The notes under the pieces were generated by a model. It made no database searches. It saw nothing but the letters and a program-made list of their open reading frames with translations, and was not told the origin of the DNA. Of a stretch of 64,000 nucleotides of DNA, positions 1 to 9,250 are shown piece by piece. Position 1 is the stretch's first letter, and each line of letters opens with the position of its first letter. Position numbers and translations under genes: made by a program. Source of the stretch: Emiliania huxleyi CCMP1516 (taxonomy: Eukaryota > Haptophyta > Isochrysidales > Noelaerhabdaceae); contig NW_005196379.1 in NCBI RefSeq assembly GCF_000372725.1, positions 438,247 through 502,246 of the forward strand. The letters are read 5' to 3'.

Positions 1-1095
1 CACGAGGGCGACCGCCTTCTCGAGGTAGACGAGGTCCGAGACGGCGACAGAGAGCAGCTGGTAGAGCGAGCGCAGCCCCACGACGGCGGCGATGTTCGAC
101 GAGTACACCACAAAAGGGTCGTCGCTTACCGCGAGCACGGCAGGGATCGAGTCGACGGCAAAGATCACCTGCCACGGCGACGTGAGCGGCGGGTGAGGCG
201 CGGCGTGCACGCGTGCGCGGGCGCCTGCCCCTCCCCTCCTAGCTCACGTCACACAGCGCGATCGAGACGAGGGTGGCCGTCAGCTGCGTGAAGAGGACCC
301 CCGCCCCCGCCTCGTTCGGCACCGTGAGCCTGTCGCCCTCGAAGGTGCCCGTGAGCGGCAAGCGCTCGAGCAACTCGATGACGACGCCAGGCAGCTCGGC
401 GTCGTCGTCGTCGTCGTCCGCGCCCGAGAGCAGCTGGTACGACGAGAAGAGCAGGAAGGCCGAGAAGCCCAGTAGCAGCGGCGCAAAAGCGCTCGTCGCC
501 GCGAGGCCGGCAAAGATGAAGACGCCACGCAGCAGGATGGAGCCGGCAATGCCGTAGTTGAGGCACTTATCGACCGAGCCGGGCGGCACCTTGAAGTAGC
601 GAAAGATGAGCAGGAAGACGAAGAGGTTGTCGACAGAGAGCGAGTCCTCCACCACATAGGCCGTCAAGAAGTCAAACGCTGCCGCGCCGCCCTTGGCAAG
701 CCAGACGCCGCCGTCAAAGGCGAGCGTCGCCCCGAGGAGGAGCCCAAAAGTCCGGAGGCTGTCGTCGTACATCCGCGTGATTGCACCCGAGGACCGAAGG
801 GCGTCCTTCAGCTCGCTTGCGTCTATCGTGCGACTGTCGTCCCGGTCAATCATGGCAAAGATGGCCTGCCGGTCGGGCTGGGAGCACGCACCTCGAGCTG
901 GTCGACGAGTTCGCTAAAGCCCTCAAAGTCCAAAGCCTTTGAGGTGCTGCCACTCTCCTCGAGCATCTCCTCAACCTTGCTAAACTGGCCGAGGAGCGCC
1001 ACGCAAATCGTGCAAACCCGGTCATCGTCGAGCGTCACAAGTGGCGCCGTGCCGGTTCGCATCAGCAAGCGCCTGCTGTCGGCACGCATCGGCAT
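1..1095 (-). CDS. EF-hand plus TerC-family membrane protein (3' partial)
   Basis: Gene on the minus strand running off the left edge. Model: exon 1095-892, 26-nt intron 891-866 (GT-AG), exon 865-248, 79-nt intron 247-169 (GT-AG, phase 0), exon 168-1. The N-terminal part ends in a canonical EF-hand loop ([12 protein letters not shown], with D1, D3, S5, T7 and E12 in place) whose leading helix (AIFAM) needs the exon upstream of the 26-nt intron. It is followed by the TerC membrane domain: the signature [16 protein letters not shown], then after the second intron [17 protein letters not shown], and several hydrophobic helices. TerC proteins are multi-pass membrane proteins linked to metal-ion handling; in plants one acts in thylakoid biogenesis. 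The acidic DDDDDD loop may bind cations. The start at 1095 is the first plausible Met; 1209 is an alternative. The family call is firm, the N-terminus less so. Confidence 0.85.
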
Positions 1096-1763
1096 TTGCG
1101 TTGTTGGTACTGATTCCTCGACTCTGCGCCCAAAAATGAAAAAAAAACCGCGCCAGCATCTGGCACGTTTAAAGCAAAAAGAAGTCTGCTGATATTTCGG
1201 GGGCGCCATACGTGGACCGTCGTCTACAGTCTGTTGCGGGCAGTAAGAAAACGTGGTTAAGAAACCAAGCGATTTCCGCGAAAATCTAAAGAAACTACGG
1301 TCTACGCGGACGGCGCGCCGCAGGCGCGGCCCCAAGAAAGGGCCCACACACGAGTGTGAACAGGAGCCCCGCTCAAATTCTCTCTTCGCCTGGCGCTGCG
1401 GCGCGCGCACTTGTCATTTGCCCAAGTCTGCGGTGACCGGTGTTCTGGGGGCGGGGCGCGGACTGGCACACACACCGGCACACCAATGAAAAGAATTCTT
1501 CAAACACAAGCCTCTCTCACAGCACGCTGGCACGACAAGGGCGCGGACTGGCGCGGACTGGCACACACACCGGCTCACCACCGGAGCCGCCTAAGCGACT
1601 CCGATGAAAAGAAATCAAAGCCTTACGCACTCTTCACACAGGGGCTCTCACAGCAGAAGGTTCACGGGTCCGACTACAGTGTGTACAGCGTTCAGGAGTG
1701 AAAGCACAACTCTGGGCGAAAAGAAACGTGTGAGTTTCCGGATCCCCAGCAGGCGCCATTACG
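1096..1763. other. intergenic region between divergent genes
   Basis: No convincing gene. The two flanking genes diverge, so both promoters should lie here. A segment containing ggactggcacacacaccgg occurs twice, near 1455-1485 and 1552-1582, each copy followed by a similar gatgaaaagaa stretch, so part of the region is a local duplication. Confidence 0.5.
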
Positions 1764-3005
1764 ATGCTCTCCGTGCTCATCCTGGGCGCTGCGGGCGCGC
1801 ACGACCGCTCCGCGCCGCCTTCGTCCCTCTCCCGGAGCCGCGTGCTCCAGCACCAGCAGCAGAGCACGCGCGGCGACGCGCTCGCCACCGTGCAGTGCCT
1901 GCGCGGCGGCGGCGGCGACAAGTGTGACGTCATCCTGGTTGGCTGTGGCGTGCCAAAGCGCGGCATGGGGTGGTACCACGCGAAGCAGATGCTCGATGGC
2001 GACGTGCCCTCCGCCACGCTCACCACCGTCGTCGAGCCGTGGTTCCTCGGCCAGGGCAAGGACTCGCCGCCCGGCCAGACGTTTGGCGTGTGGGCAGAGG
2101 AGATGAGCAAGGCGCACGGGACCAAGTTCTGCGCGTCGCTGGACGAGGTGAGCATCAACGGCCCGACGATGGCGCTCATCTCCGGCCGCACCGCCGACAA
2201 CCCGCGGCTGCTCAAGGAGGTGATCGACCTCGGCTGCACCGCCGTCTACCTCGAGAAGCCGGGCGCGCCGACCGTCAAGGAGCTGGAGGAGATGCGCGCG
2301 TACGCAAAGTCGAAGGGGGTGCAGGTCTTCATGGGATACAACAAGAACGTCACGCCCTACGTCCGCAAGGCGCTCGAGTTCGCGCGCAAGCAGAAGGGCG
2401 AGACCACCACCACCTACTACCACAACAACGCCTACAAGCCGGACGAGCTGCCCGAGTGCTTTGAGCGCAACGCTGAGGGGATGCTGAAGAACATGGCGAT
2501 CCACGAGCTGGCGCTGCTCGCGACCTACTGGGGCGTGACGGTCGACAACATCAAGTCCGTCACCCCCGACGCCGCCTTCTCCGAGTGCAAGACGCTGACG
2601 GGGCCGGGCGGCAAGCAGTTCACCGACTTTGCGAAGGTCGGCTTCACGGTCGAGACAAAGGACGGCAAGACCATCACGCTGATGATCGACCGGTGCGGCT
2701 CCGACTCGGGCGGCAACTCGATCGCCGTCGTGAGCGACGCCTCGGGCAAGGAGCTCTTCCGCGCCGAGACGCCGGACGCCGCGCTGTCGACAAAGGTTGC
2801 CGAGGCGGCGGCCAAGGACCCGGAGATGATGCCGTACTTCTTCCTGCAGCACGACGACTACATCACGCTCAAGGAGCTCTCCTCGTCGCACGTCATCAAG
2901 GGCGCCGCCGGCGCGCCCGAGGGCATGGCGACCATCGACGTCGCGGTCGACGCGCTCAAGGTTGCAGAGTACCTGACGCCGCTCCTGCAGGACGCGCTCA
3001 AGTAG
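1764..3005 (+). CDS. Gfo/Idh/MocA-family oxidoreductase
   Basis: Intronless ORF of 413 aa. The first ~18 residues (MLSVLILGAAGAHDR) are hydrophobic and could be a signal or organelle-targeting sequence. A Rossmann dinucleotide-binding region begins near residue 54 (VILVGCGVPKRGMGW), and the family motif EKPGAPTVKELEEM lies near residue 169. A conserved Lys/His region (MLKNMAIHELALL) near residue 243 fits the C-terminal alpha/beta catalytic domain. Members are NAD(P)-dependent dehydrogenases acting on sugars, inositol or related substrates; the substrate cannot be told here. The start is the first ATG and puts the targeting-like stretch at the N-terminus. Confidence 0.88.
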   Translation: MLSVLILGAAGAHDRSAPPSSLSRSRVLQHQQQSTRGDALATVQCLRGGGGDKCDVILVGCGVPKRGMGWYHAKQMLDGDVPSATLTTVVEPWFLGQGKDSPPGQTFGVWAEEMSKAHGTKFCASLDEVSINGPTMALISGRTADNPRLLKEVIDLGCTAVYLEKPGAPTVKELEEMRAYAKSKGVQVFMGYNKNVTPYVRKALEFARKQKGETTTTYYHNNAYKPDELPECFERNAEGMLKNMAIHELALLATYWGVTVDNIKSVTPDAAFSECKTLTGPGGKQFTDFAKVGFTVETKDGKTITLMIDRCGSDSGGNSIAVVSDASGKELFRAETPDAALSTKVAEAAAKDPEMMPYFFLQHDDYITLKELSSSHVIKGAAGAPEGMATIDVAVDALKVAEYLTPLLQDALK

Positions 3006-3682
3006 AGGAGCAGGGGGGGCACGCCGGGCGGGGCGAGAGGGCGCCGGGGGCGAGGTGGAGGGAGCGGCAGGGGAGCGGCGCAGCCTCTCGCTCTGCACAC
3101 CCGTGTAGAGAGGGAGGATAGGATATATTGGGGCAACACCCATGTGTCGATGCCCTCGTCGCCGTCCGCGGCTCAGCGCTCAGGGGCTTGCGCGAATTCA
3201 CACATCAGCTCGCGCTTCCCCGGCCGCAGCCCAGATCCTGCTCCCACACCGCTGCCGGGGGCTCTCGTGGGCCTATTCGTAGGATGGTATCGTTTGTTCG
3301 TTTGGAGCAGTACAGTGCACAATGGTCGCGGAATGCACGAAAAAGGAAACGGCGAGGAAATTCCAAGACAGCGTTTTTCTTGGGCGTGCCAACTGGGTCA
3401 ACGACGTCAAGAACAAGCGGCAGACGTCCTCTTACCCTCGGCCCCAGTGGAGGGCGCCCGTACGCGTACCGCAGCCTAGCTCCGCGAGTTCCCGCGCGGA
3501 CGGGCCCCTCCACCCTTTACGTACGGATCATGTAGTCCCCACACTCGCTGTCGTGGGATCGCTTGTCATGCGAGAAAAGCACTTAGCACTTGGAGTGCAG
3601 TCGGCCGCACCGCGCGTTTTCTTGTTTTGTATCCGCTTCTCTTGGAGAGTGCCGCTGGCCACAGTCGGACATATACACACAT
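3006..3682. other. intergenic region with a repeated ~21-bp motif
   Basis: No gene seen. At 3585-3605 lies a sequence containing agcacttggagtgcagtcgg, whose reverse complement recurs exactly at 61930-61950 and with one mismatch at 37171-37191. Here it sits 77 nt before the start codon of the downstream RidA-like gene. See the finding on this motif. Confidence 0.5.
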
Positions 3683-4252
3683 ATGCGAGCGCTGTTCGCC
3701 GCGACCACCGCCGGCTTCGCCGCCGCCCTGGTCCTGAGGAGCTGGCTGCGCCGCACGATTCTGCTGCGGCGCATTCCAGAGAGCGTGGAGCTCGAAGGAT
3801 GTGGCGTGGTTGCCGTCTCGACACAGAGCTGCGGATCCAACACACTCGTCACCCTCGACTGGAGCAAGGTGTTTGGGACCCTGCCGTTCAAGATCCCATT
3901 CTGCTCAGCGGTCCTCACCGAGGACGGCACCATTTACGTGTCCGGCTCCATCGGCCTGGCACCGCCGTCCTCCGGAGGTCCGCCCAGCATCGTGCCGGGT
4001 GGGCCCAAGCCAGAGATGCTGCGAACGATGCAGATCGTCGAGGCGTGTCTGAAGGCGTGCGGCGCTGATGTCCAGGACATCACCATGGCTCACTGCTACC
4101 TGGTAGACAACACAAAGGAGCGCTTTGGCGAGATGAACGCGGCGTATCTCGAGTTCTTCGGAACGAGGCCGCTGCCGGCGCGCATCACCGTCGGCTGCTC
4201 CGCGCTGGCGCTCGGCTCGTGCGTCGAGGTGGACGTGATTGCAAAGGCGTAG
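3683..4252 (+). CDS. RidA/YjgF-family protein with N-terminal membrane or targeting segment
   Basis: ORF of 189 aa from the ATG at 3683. An N-terminal hydrophobic/basic segment (MRALFAATTAGFAAALVLRSW) looks like a signal anchor or organelle-targeting peptide. It is followed by a RidA fold: VLTEDGTIYVSGSIGLAP, then NMxxI-like EMLRTMQIVEACLKACG, then the hallmark C-terminus PLPARITVGCSALALGSCVEVDVIA. RidA proteins hydrolyse reactive enamine/imine intermediates made by PLP enzymes; the Arg in PARITV is the usual ligand-binding Arg. An in-frame ATG at 3590 would add 31 residues with no family match, so the later start is preferred. Confidence 0.87.
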   Translation: MRALFAATTAGFAAALVLRSWLRRTILLRRIPESVELEGCGVVAVSTQSCGSNTLVTLDWSKVFGTLPFKIPFCSAVLTEDGTIYVSGSIGLAPPSSGGPPSIVPGGPKPEMLRTMQIVEACLKACGADVQDITMAHCYLVDNTKERFGEMNAAYLEFFGTRPLPARITVGCSALALGSCVEVDVIAKA

Positions 4253-4293
4253 AAGTGATTGCAAGGCGTGGAGGTGATTGCAAAGGCGTAGAG
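4233..4293 (+). repeat. short tandem repeat across the RidA stop codon
   Basis: Three imperfect ~20-bp copies of gtgattgcaaaggcgtagaa. The first encodes the last residues and stop of the RidA-like gene and the next two lie in its 3' UTR, so this is a small tandem duplication of the gene end. Confidence 0.7.
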
Positions 4294-4674
4294 GCACGGT
4301 CGGCGCACGGCGCTGCTGTGCGACGTCGTCAGGTCGTTTGGTATTGGTGCCCCAGCTCTGTCACCTGTGTGCGAGCGCTGTATGTAAACTTTGAACCATG
4401 GTGTCATTGTTGTTTTTGTTCGCCGCTTTCAGGGTTACTACGTAAAACGTAGCTCGAAGGTTAGAGTCTAAGTTACTTAGAGCCGAAGGCGTCGTCCTAA
4501 CGTCCTACGCGCTAGGCGCTACTAGGCTAGGGGTGAGGGGGGGGGGGGGGGGGGGGGTTTTCCCCCCGGGGTAGTCGGGACCTTAGGCTAACGTACCCTC
4601 CCCTATTCCCTCGGGGCCCCAACCCTCACTGATTTCGGCTGCCTTCTGGTTGCGGCCGGCAAAGCCTGGTTGAC
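4294..4674. other. intergenic region with 21-nt G run
   Basis: No gene. A homopolymer of 21 G lies at 4537-4557, followed at once by ttttcccccc. Such runs can form G-quadruplexes and are prone to sequencing error. Confidence 0.6.
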
Positions 4675-5486
4675 ATGCCGCGCACCTCCAACGCGGCGGG
4701 CGCTGCTTCAGACGGCTCCGCAACGCCCGAGTACGGCAGCAACATGCCCGAGCACGGCAGCAACATGGAGGTCGACTGTGCTCAGATGAGCGACTCCGGG
4801 TCGTCGACGCAGTCGGAGGAGATGGCGCTGCCAAACACGCAACCGGCGGCGCGAGGGCAGCAAGCGCAGCAGGGAGGAGGGGGTGACTCGGAGGACGAGG
4901 AGGCGACCCAAGAGGAGGCGGAGGATGCGGAGGACGCGGAGGACGCGGAGGCGGCGACCCAAGAGGAGGCGGACGCGGACGCGGAGGAGGAGGAGGAGGA
5001 GGAGGGGGAGGCGGCGGCGGAGGAGGAGGAGGCGGAGGAGGTTGATTTGGAGGAGGCTGAAGAGGAGCCAGAGGCCGACGGCGGCGTCGGCGGCGCGGCC
5101 GGCTTCAACAATTACATGATGATTTGCAAGGGCACCGATGGGGGCCGGCTCGAGGAGTTCGTCGCAACTTGGCACCCAGCCGGGGACGAGTGGTTCGACA
5201 ACGACTTGGCAAGGTTTCACTGCATGCGCGATTCGCATCCGCCCGGCACCGCGACCTGCCAAAAGTGCGACGACTTCCCCCCGTCGCCGTGTGAGTGCTT
5301 CCCGCCGCTGACGGCGCGGCAGCTCAAGGACCTGCAGCCCGAGGTCGGCGACCGGGACGGCCTCATCACAAAGTACCTCATGACGGACCCGCAGCTGGGC
5401 CGCGCGCTCCTCGAGGTGATGGCGGGCTTTGACTACAACGACAAGCGGCTGCAGCGGTACGTCGACAACATGCCGCCGCTTGAGCC

Positions 5487-5525
<39 letters not shown>

Positions 5526-6063
5526 GGGCCGCGGGCGTTCGTCGGACCTCGGCAGCACGTCGGCTGACAGGGCGCGGCCGCGGCGCAGCGGCGGCGCCTC
5601 GTCCTCGCAGGCAGCCTCCTCGCAGGTGGCCCCTTCCCGCGCGAGGGGTCGAGGGGCCGGCTCGAGGCCTCGGGACGAGGAGCCCTCGCCCCAGCCCTCG
5701 CCCGGCACTCCACCCTCCCGGCCCTCGCCCCGCGCCGGCGGCGGCAGCTCGAGCCGCGCGAGGAGCGGCGGACGAGGCGCCCGGACGGGGGCAGGGACCT
5801 CGGGCCGCGGCTCGCGCAATGTGCGCCCCCGCCTCCCGGCGGCAGAGGCGGAGGCCGAGGCGGCTGAGGCGGCCGAGGCGGCCGAGGCGGCCGAGGCGGC
5901 CGAGGCGGCCGAGGCGGCCGGGGCGGGGGCGGAGGCGGACTCCGATTCGGCCGCGACGGAGTCGACCAACCAGCCGGAAATCCAGCCGGCGGCGGCGGGC
6001 GACGGCGCGGCCACCGAGGACGAGGACGATGACGACTCGGACGACCTTCTCATCGTCGACTGA
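4675..6063 (+). CDS. acidic, RG-repeat low-complexity protein, unrecognised
   Basis: Single-exon ORF of 462 aa. Order: Ser-rich start; Glu-rich segment ~65-140; a compact folded-looking region ~145-270 containing NNYMMICKGTDGG, a Cys/His cluster (C-M-R-D-S-H-P, CQKCDDFPPSPCECFPPL) and a helical YLMTDPQLGRALLEVMAGF; an RG-repeat stretch (RGRGRGRG) ~275-290; a Ser/Pro/Arg-rich linker; an EAA repeat ~395-415; and an acidic end (EDEDDDDSDDLLIVD). The folded part suggests a metal-binding fold and RG repeats often bind RNA, but I do not recognise a family. Alternating acidic and basic tracts fit a nuclear or chromatin role; that is inference only. Confidence 0.6.
5494..5921 (+). repeat. in-gene simple repeats (RG and EAA coding)
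   Basis: Two coding microsatellites within the acidic RG-repeat protein: gggcgc repeats at about 5494-5535 encode RG dipeptides, and gaggcggcc repeats at about 5860-5921 encode Glu-Ala-Ala triplets. Both are likely length-variable. Confidence 0.7.
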
Positions 6064-6297
6064 GGCGAGGTCGTAGGGGGGTGGGACGGGCATACCATCG
6101 TTGAGAGGTAGCACCGAGGGCAGCCGCAGGCAGCGCGATAGCGCGAGTGGAGCGAGAGAGAGGCGAGGGCATGTACCCGCGACGCGACGAGTCCCGCGAC
6201 GAGTCCCGCGTCGCGACATGGGAACGGCTGGAGCTGAGGACGAGTCGGTGGAGAATGCGGCTTTTGTGTGGCTACTGTGTACAGTGTATGTTTGCTC

Positions 6298-6702
6298 ATG
6301 AAGAAAGAAAGAAAGAAAGAAAACGGACAACCCAAGGGAGGGATGGGAGGACGGCGCACGCCGGCGCACCACACAGCCTCACAGGCTGAACACAGGGATC
6401 GTTTAAGGAGAGGCGGTGTGGATGTGGTGCGCTAGCCGTCGCCCACCCTTGGGCGTCCGCCTCTTCCTATCTCACTTCGCAGTCTCTCTCCGATTCTCGC
6501 TTCAACCTTCGTGCCACCTCGCGGTCGCCCCCTTCTCGTCGTGCTCTCCCTTGTCACTTCCTCCTCTGTCGCGTCGTTCTCCTCTGCCTCGTCCTGCGAC
6601 GCCGCCGCCGCCTGCCGTTCCCTTGTTCTCTCGGCTTCTTTCGCCTTTCGGCGCAACTCCGCCCTCCTTGCTGCATATCCTGGCCCCTCGAGTCTATCGA
6701 GC
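6298..6702 (+). repeat. dispersed gene-upstream repeat, copy 1
   Basis: About 405 bp beginning with a gaaa microsatellite, then gacaacccaagggaggga, and ending near tggcccctcgagtctatcga. Closely similar copies lie at 32220-32583 (+) and 37231-37517 (-), with partial copies at 62097-62174 (+), 41445-41513 (-) and 52603-52646 (-). This copy ends 83 nt before the ATG of the next gene. In the antisense direction the longer copies keep an open frame with an AT-hook-like RGRPRGG; in the sense direction they keep a frame with PPRGRPLLVVLSLV. Which, if either, is translated is unclear. Confidence 0.75.
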
Positions 6703-6785
6703 CGTCATGTGTTTGCTCCCACCGTGCAATTTCTCAGCCTGGGCGCGCGACGCCAGCCCGCGGCGCACGGTTTACGCCTTTAGCC

Positions 6786-7250
6786 ATGGACCAGGCTTGC
6801 TCCTACTCGACCTCGGTCGAGCGCCGCTGCGCGACGGACGAGGAGGGCCGCCTGCGCTGCCAGATGCTGCGGCGCACCTTCCGGCACTGTCCAGGAAAGC
6901 CCGCAGAGGAGGTGGAGAGGATCGAGGAGGAGTCGGACGGGGCGGCCGCTGAGTGGTCACTGACTCCCTCACCCTTCGGGAGCGGCTCTCCCTTCGGGAA
7001 CGGCTTCCCGTTCGGCGGCAACAGCAGCGGGGCCGACGCCCAGGCTCGCGATCCCTTCACCGACCCCTTCATGGACTCACTCCTTGGCAGCTTCTTCGGC
7101 AATACCTTTGGCGGCTTGCTCGGCGGCGGTTTGCCCAGAGGTCCCGAGCAGTCCCCATCGGGCCCGCCCGAGCGGCGAGCAGCAGGCGGGGGCCGGACTC
7201 CACAAGAGCCGCGGGCGGCTGCGCTGCGGCCGCGGGTGGACGAGGTTTAG
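6786..7250 (+). CDS. small Cys-containing protein, weak similarity to plant Fra a 1/Mal d 1-associated proteins
   Basis: ORF of 154 aa directly downstream of a dispersed repeat copy. The N-terminal third (CSYSTSVERRC, MLRRTFRHCPGKPAEEVER) resembles the short cysteine motif C-x-x-x-R-x-F-R-x-C-P-G-R-P-x-E seen in plant allergen-associated proteins and similar small eukaryotic proteins. The rest is Gly/Phe/Pro-rich (PFGSGSPFGNGFPFGG, LLGSFFGNTFGGLLGGG). No signal peptide. The function is not known and the family call is tentative. Confidence 0.5.
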   Translation: MDQACSYSTSVERRCATDEEGRLRCQMLRRTFRHCPGKPAEEVERIEEESDGAAAEWSLTPSPFGSGSPFGNGFPFGGNSSGADAQARDPFTDPFMDSLLGSFFGNTFGGLLGGGLPRGPEQSPSGPPERRAAGGGRTPQEPRAAALRPRVDEV

Positions 7251-7626
7251 GGGCTAGAAGGCAGGCGGCGTGGGTTCGCCGTCGATCTGAAGGAGAGGGC
7301 GACCCATCAAGAGCCATAGGAACGAGAGTGTCGGACAGGCGGTTAGATGGGGCAGAGTGTGTGTTGAATGTGTGTTAGTGGGGAGATGACGGACAGGTTG
7401 TGGATTGCGTTTGGCTGAAAAGTGAAATATCTCTTCGACGAGCGGCGGGACGTGTGAAAATGCGCCTAGGAATGCGCTGGCGTTGCGGCCCGGCAGTGCG
7501 AAGTCCGAAGACGATTCGCGGTACAGGACCATCAAACGACAAACCTACTACCTAGTCGACCTGAAACGTAAAAAGCTATAACATACTAGCAGGCGAGGCT
7601 CACACACACACTCCGGCGCTACGGCT
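7251..7626. other. convergent intergenic region
   Basis: Lies between the 3' ends of two convergent genes. I see no gene, repeat family or structure here. Confidence 0.5.
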
Positions 7627-8472
7627 TTAGCTCGGACGACTGCGCAACACCCTCTCCGCCCCAAAGGTTCCGAGGATGTGGTACTCTGTGCCGATGGCGC
7701 GGCCGAGCAGCCCGATGCCGCTCTGTCGCTTGAGCGAGAGCGAGCCCTGCTTTGCCGGGATCGCCTCCCAACCCTCCTCCAGCCCAGCCCAGCTCTCGTA
7801 GTAGGCGCGCCGGCTTCTCAGCGCAGTCAGCGCCTCCTGCTGTGCGACCTGGCGGCGGAAAGCGGCCCCGGGAAGCGAGAGCGCAAAGCCCGAGCTGGAG
7901 CGGTCTTCATCCTTCCCTGCCGAATCGCCAGCCTCGCCGCCACGCAGCCGCTCTTCAGTCATTGCCTTCTTCTCGCAGAGCTGCCGCACCCCCTGCGCGT
8001 CGTCCCAGACGCCGGTGGAGAAGAAGATGCGCTCGCCCTGCGGCACAACCACGTCGCCTCTGGCGCAGCCGCTCGGGCAGTCGAGCCAGAAGCGCAGGAG
8101 GCCCTCGTCCGAGCCTGCTTGCGCGCCAAGCGGCCGCTGCACGCACCACCCGCCTGATGTGAAGTCAACCGCCTGCTCGCCGTCAAACGTCACTATCTTG
8201 CCGCCACCTCTCGCGTTGAGCACGCGCGTCTGACTGCGTGGTCCCACGAGTTCCTCTGCCTCATTTGCGAGCTCGGCCTCGAAGTCCACCAGCGCCGACA
8301 CAACCACCCTCGCGCCCGACCCACCCCAGCCTTTGATGTTCTTCGGCATCCACGACCCTCGCTCGAGCCCGATGTCGAGCCGGACGCGCCACGATGTGCC
8401 TATGAGCGTGGAGGTGTACGAGGCGCCGCTGGCGACAGCCGGCAGGAGCGAGAGAATCAGCGCCTTGCACAT
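7627..8472 (-). CDS. secreted or plastid-targeted protein of unknown function
   Basis: Intronless ORF of 281 aa, start ATG at 8472. The first ~16 residues (MCKALILSLLPAVASGA) look like a signal peptide. Next comes GTSWRVRLDIGLERGSWMPK and GASGAR-like GGSGARVVVSALVDFE, a pattern I associate with conserved algal hypotheticals in which a GTxWxVxLDIGxExGTWMP motif opens the mature domain. Hydrophobic strands alternate with Gly turns (WCVQRPLGAQ, LLRFWLDCPSGC, ERIFFSTGVWDD), suggesting a beta-rich fold. No catalytic motif is evident. A signal plus a possible transit region would fit import through the several membranes of a secondary plastid, but this cannot be decided here. Confidence 0.65.
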   Translation of the reverse strand: MCKALILSLLPAVASGASYTSTLIGTSWRVRLDIGLERGSWMPKNIKGWGGSGARVVVSALVDFEAELANEAEELVGPRSQTRVLNARGGGKIVTFDGEQAVDFTSGGWCVQRPLGAQAGSDEGLLRFWLDCPSGCARGDVVVPQGERIFFSTGVWDDAQGVRQLCEKKAMTEERLRGGEAGDSAGKDEDRSSSGFALSLPGAAFRRQVAQQEALTALRSRRAYYESWAGLEEGWEAIPAKQGSLSLKRQSGIGLLGRAIGTEYHILGTFGAERVLRSRPS

Positions 8473-9250
8473 AGCGCCTCACTCGGGGGTGCCCAGGCAG
8501 ACTGAGCCCGGGGCAGGCGTAACCCACCCTCCCGGGTCCGTTCACATAAACGCACAACCGGGTCCGTTCACACAAAAACAGAAACACGAGTCGACGGCCA
8601 GCCACGCCTCCCGCCGCGTGTCGCCGTGCGGCAGCCCGAGGATGCTGCGGCTGAGCTTTGCGCTTGACCTGCTCCCGCTGCTGCGTCAGCTGCCGCTGTA
8701 GCCCAGCGCTGCCGGCCCGCCCGTTGCCAGCCTCGGGAGCCCGGAGATCAAGAGGCCCCGCCACGCCCTCGCCGCGGACCTCTCGTTGCATGCCCTCCCA
8801 CGCCCTCTTGAAGGACTCGCCCGTCGGCGTCAGCTGCCCCAGCTGCGCGCCGAGCGGGTTGACGTTGGTGGTCGTGGGTCCGTTCACAGCCTTGTTATTG
8901 AGAAGAAATACGTCATGTGGCGCTTCACATAAACGCACAACCCCGGGCCCGAAATCGCACAGAGACAGTCACGCAAAACACGGGGTCCCAGGGAAGGCGA
9001 GCAAAAACGTTATCACGCGCGCTAGACGCCGACTCGGTCGGAGAAGAAGAAGTGAGAAGAAGAAGTGAGAGTCGTGATTTCTTGTTGGTTTTCAAAAATC
9101 TCTCCGACTCGGAGGCCGCAGCACCGGTCAGGCGCGCAGCCGGAGAGAGAGGGAGGCGCTCAATCGCCGCACGCGGCGAACGCCTCCATCATCTCCGCCT
9201 TCATACGCACCATCCTCCCAGCAATAGCCTTGTTATTGAGAAGAGAGTAC
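8473..9250. repeat. LTR-like and other dispersed repeat fragments
   Basis: No gene supported. The motif gttcacagccttgttattga followed by an aatacgtc/tatggcgct core occurs near 8889-8932, 9223-9262 and again at 53303-53350, where it lies in LTR-like sequence of a copia remnant. Segment 8915-9010 matches 46000-46086 in reverse orientation. A ~45-bp unit starting gtgagagtcgtgatttcttg at 9065-9110 recurs at 52541-52586. The sequence gttcacataaacgca also appears here and near 14981. Confidence 0.55.

Noticed and set aside
4708-6372. 554-aa antisense frame over the acidic RG-repeat gene
   Set aside because: Composition is a reverse image of Glu/Gly repeats; no signal, no domain.
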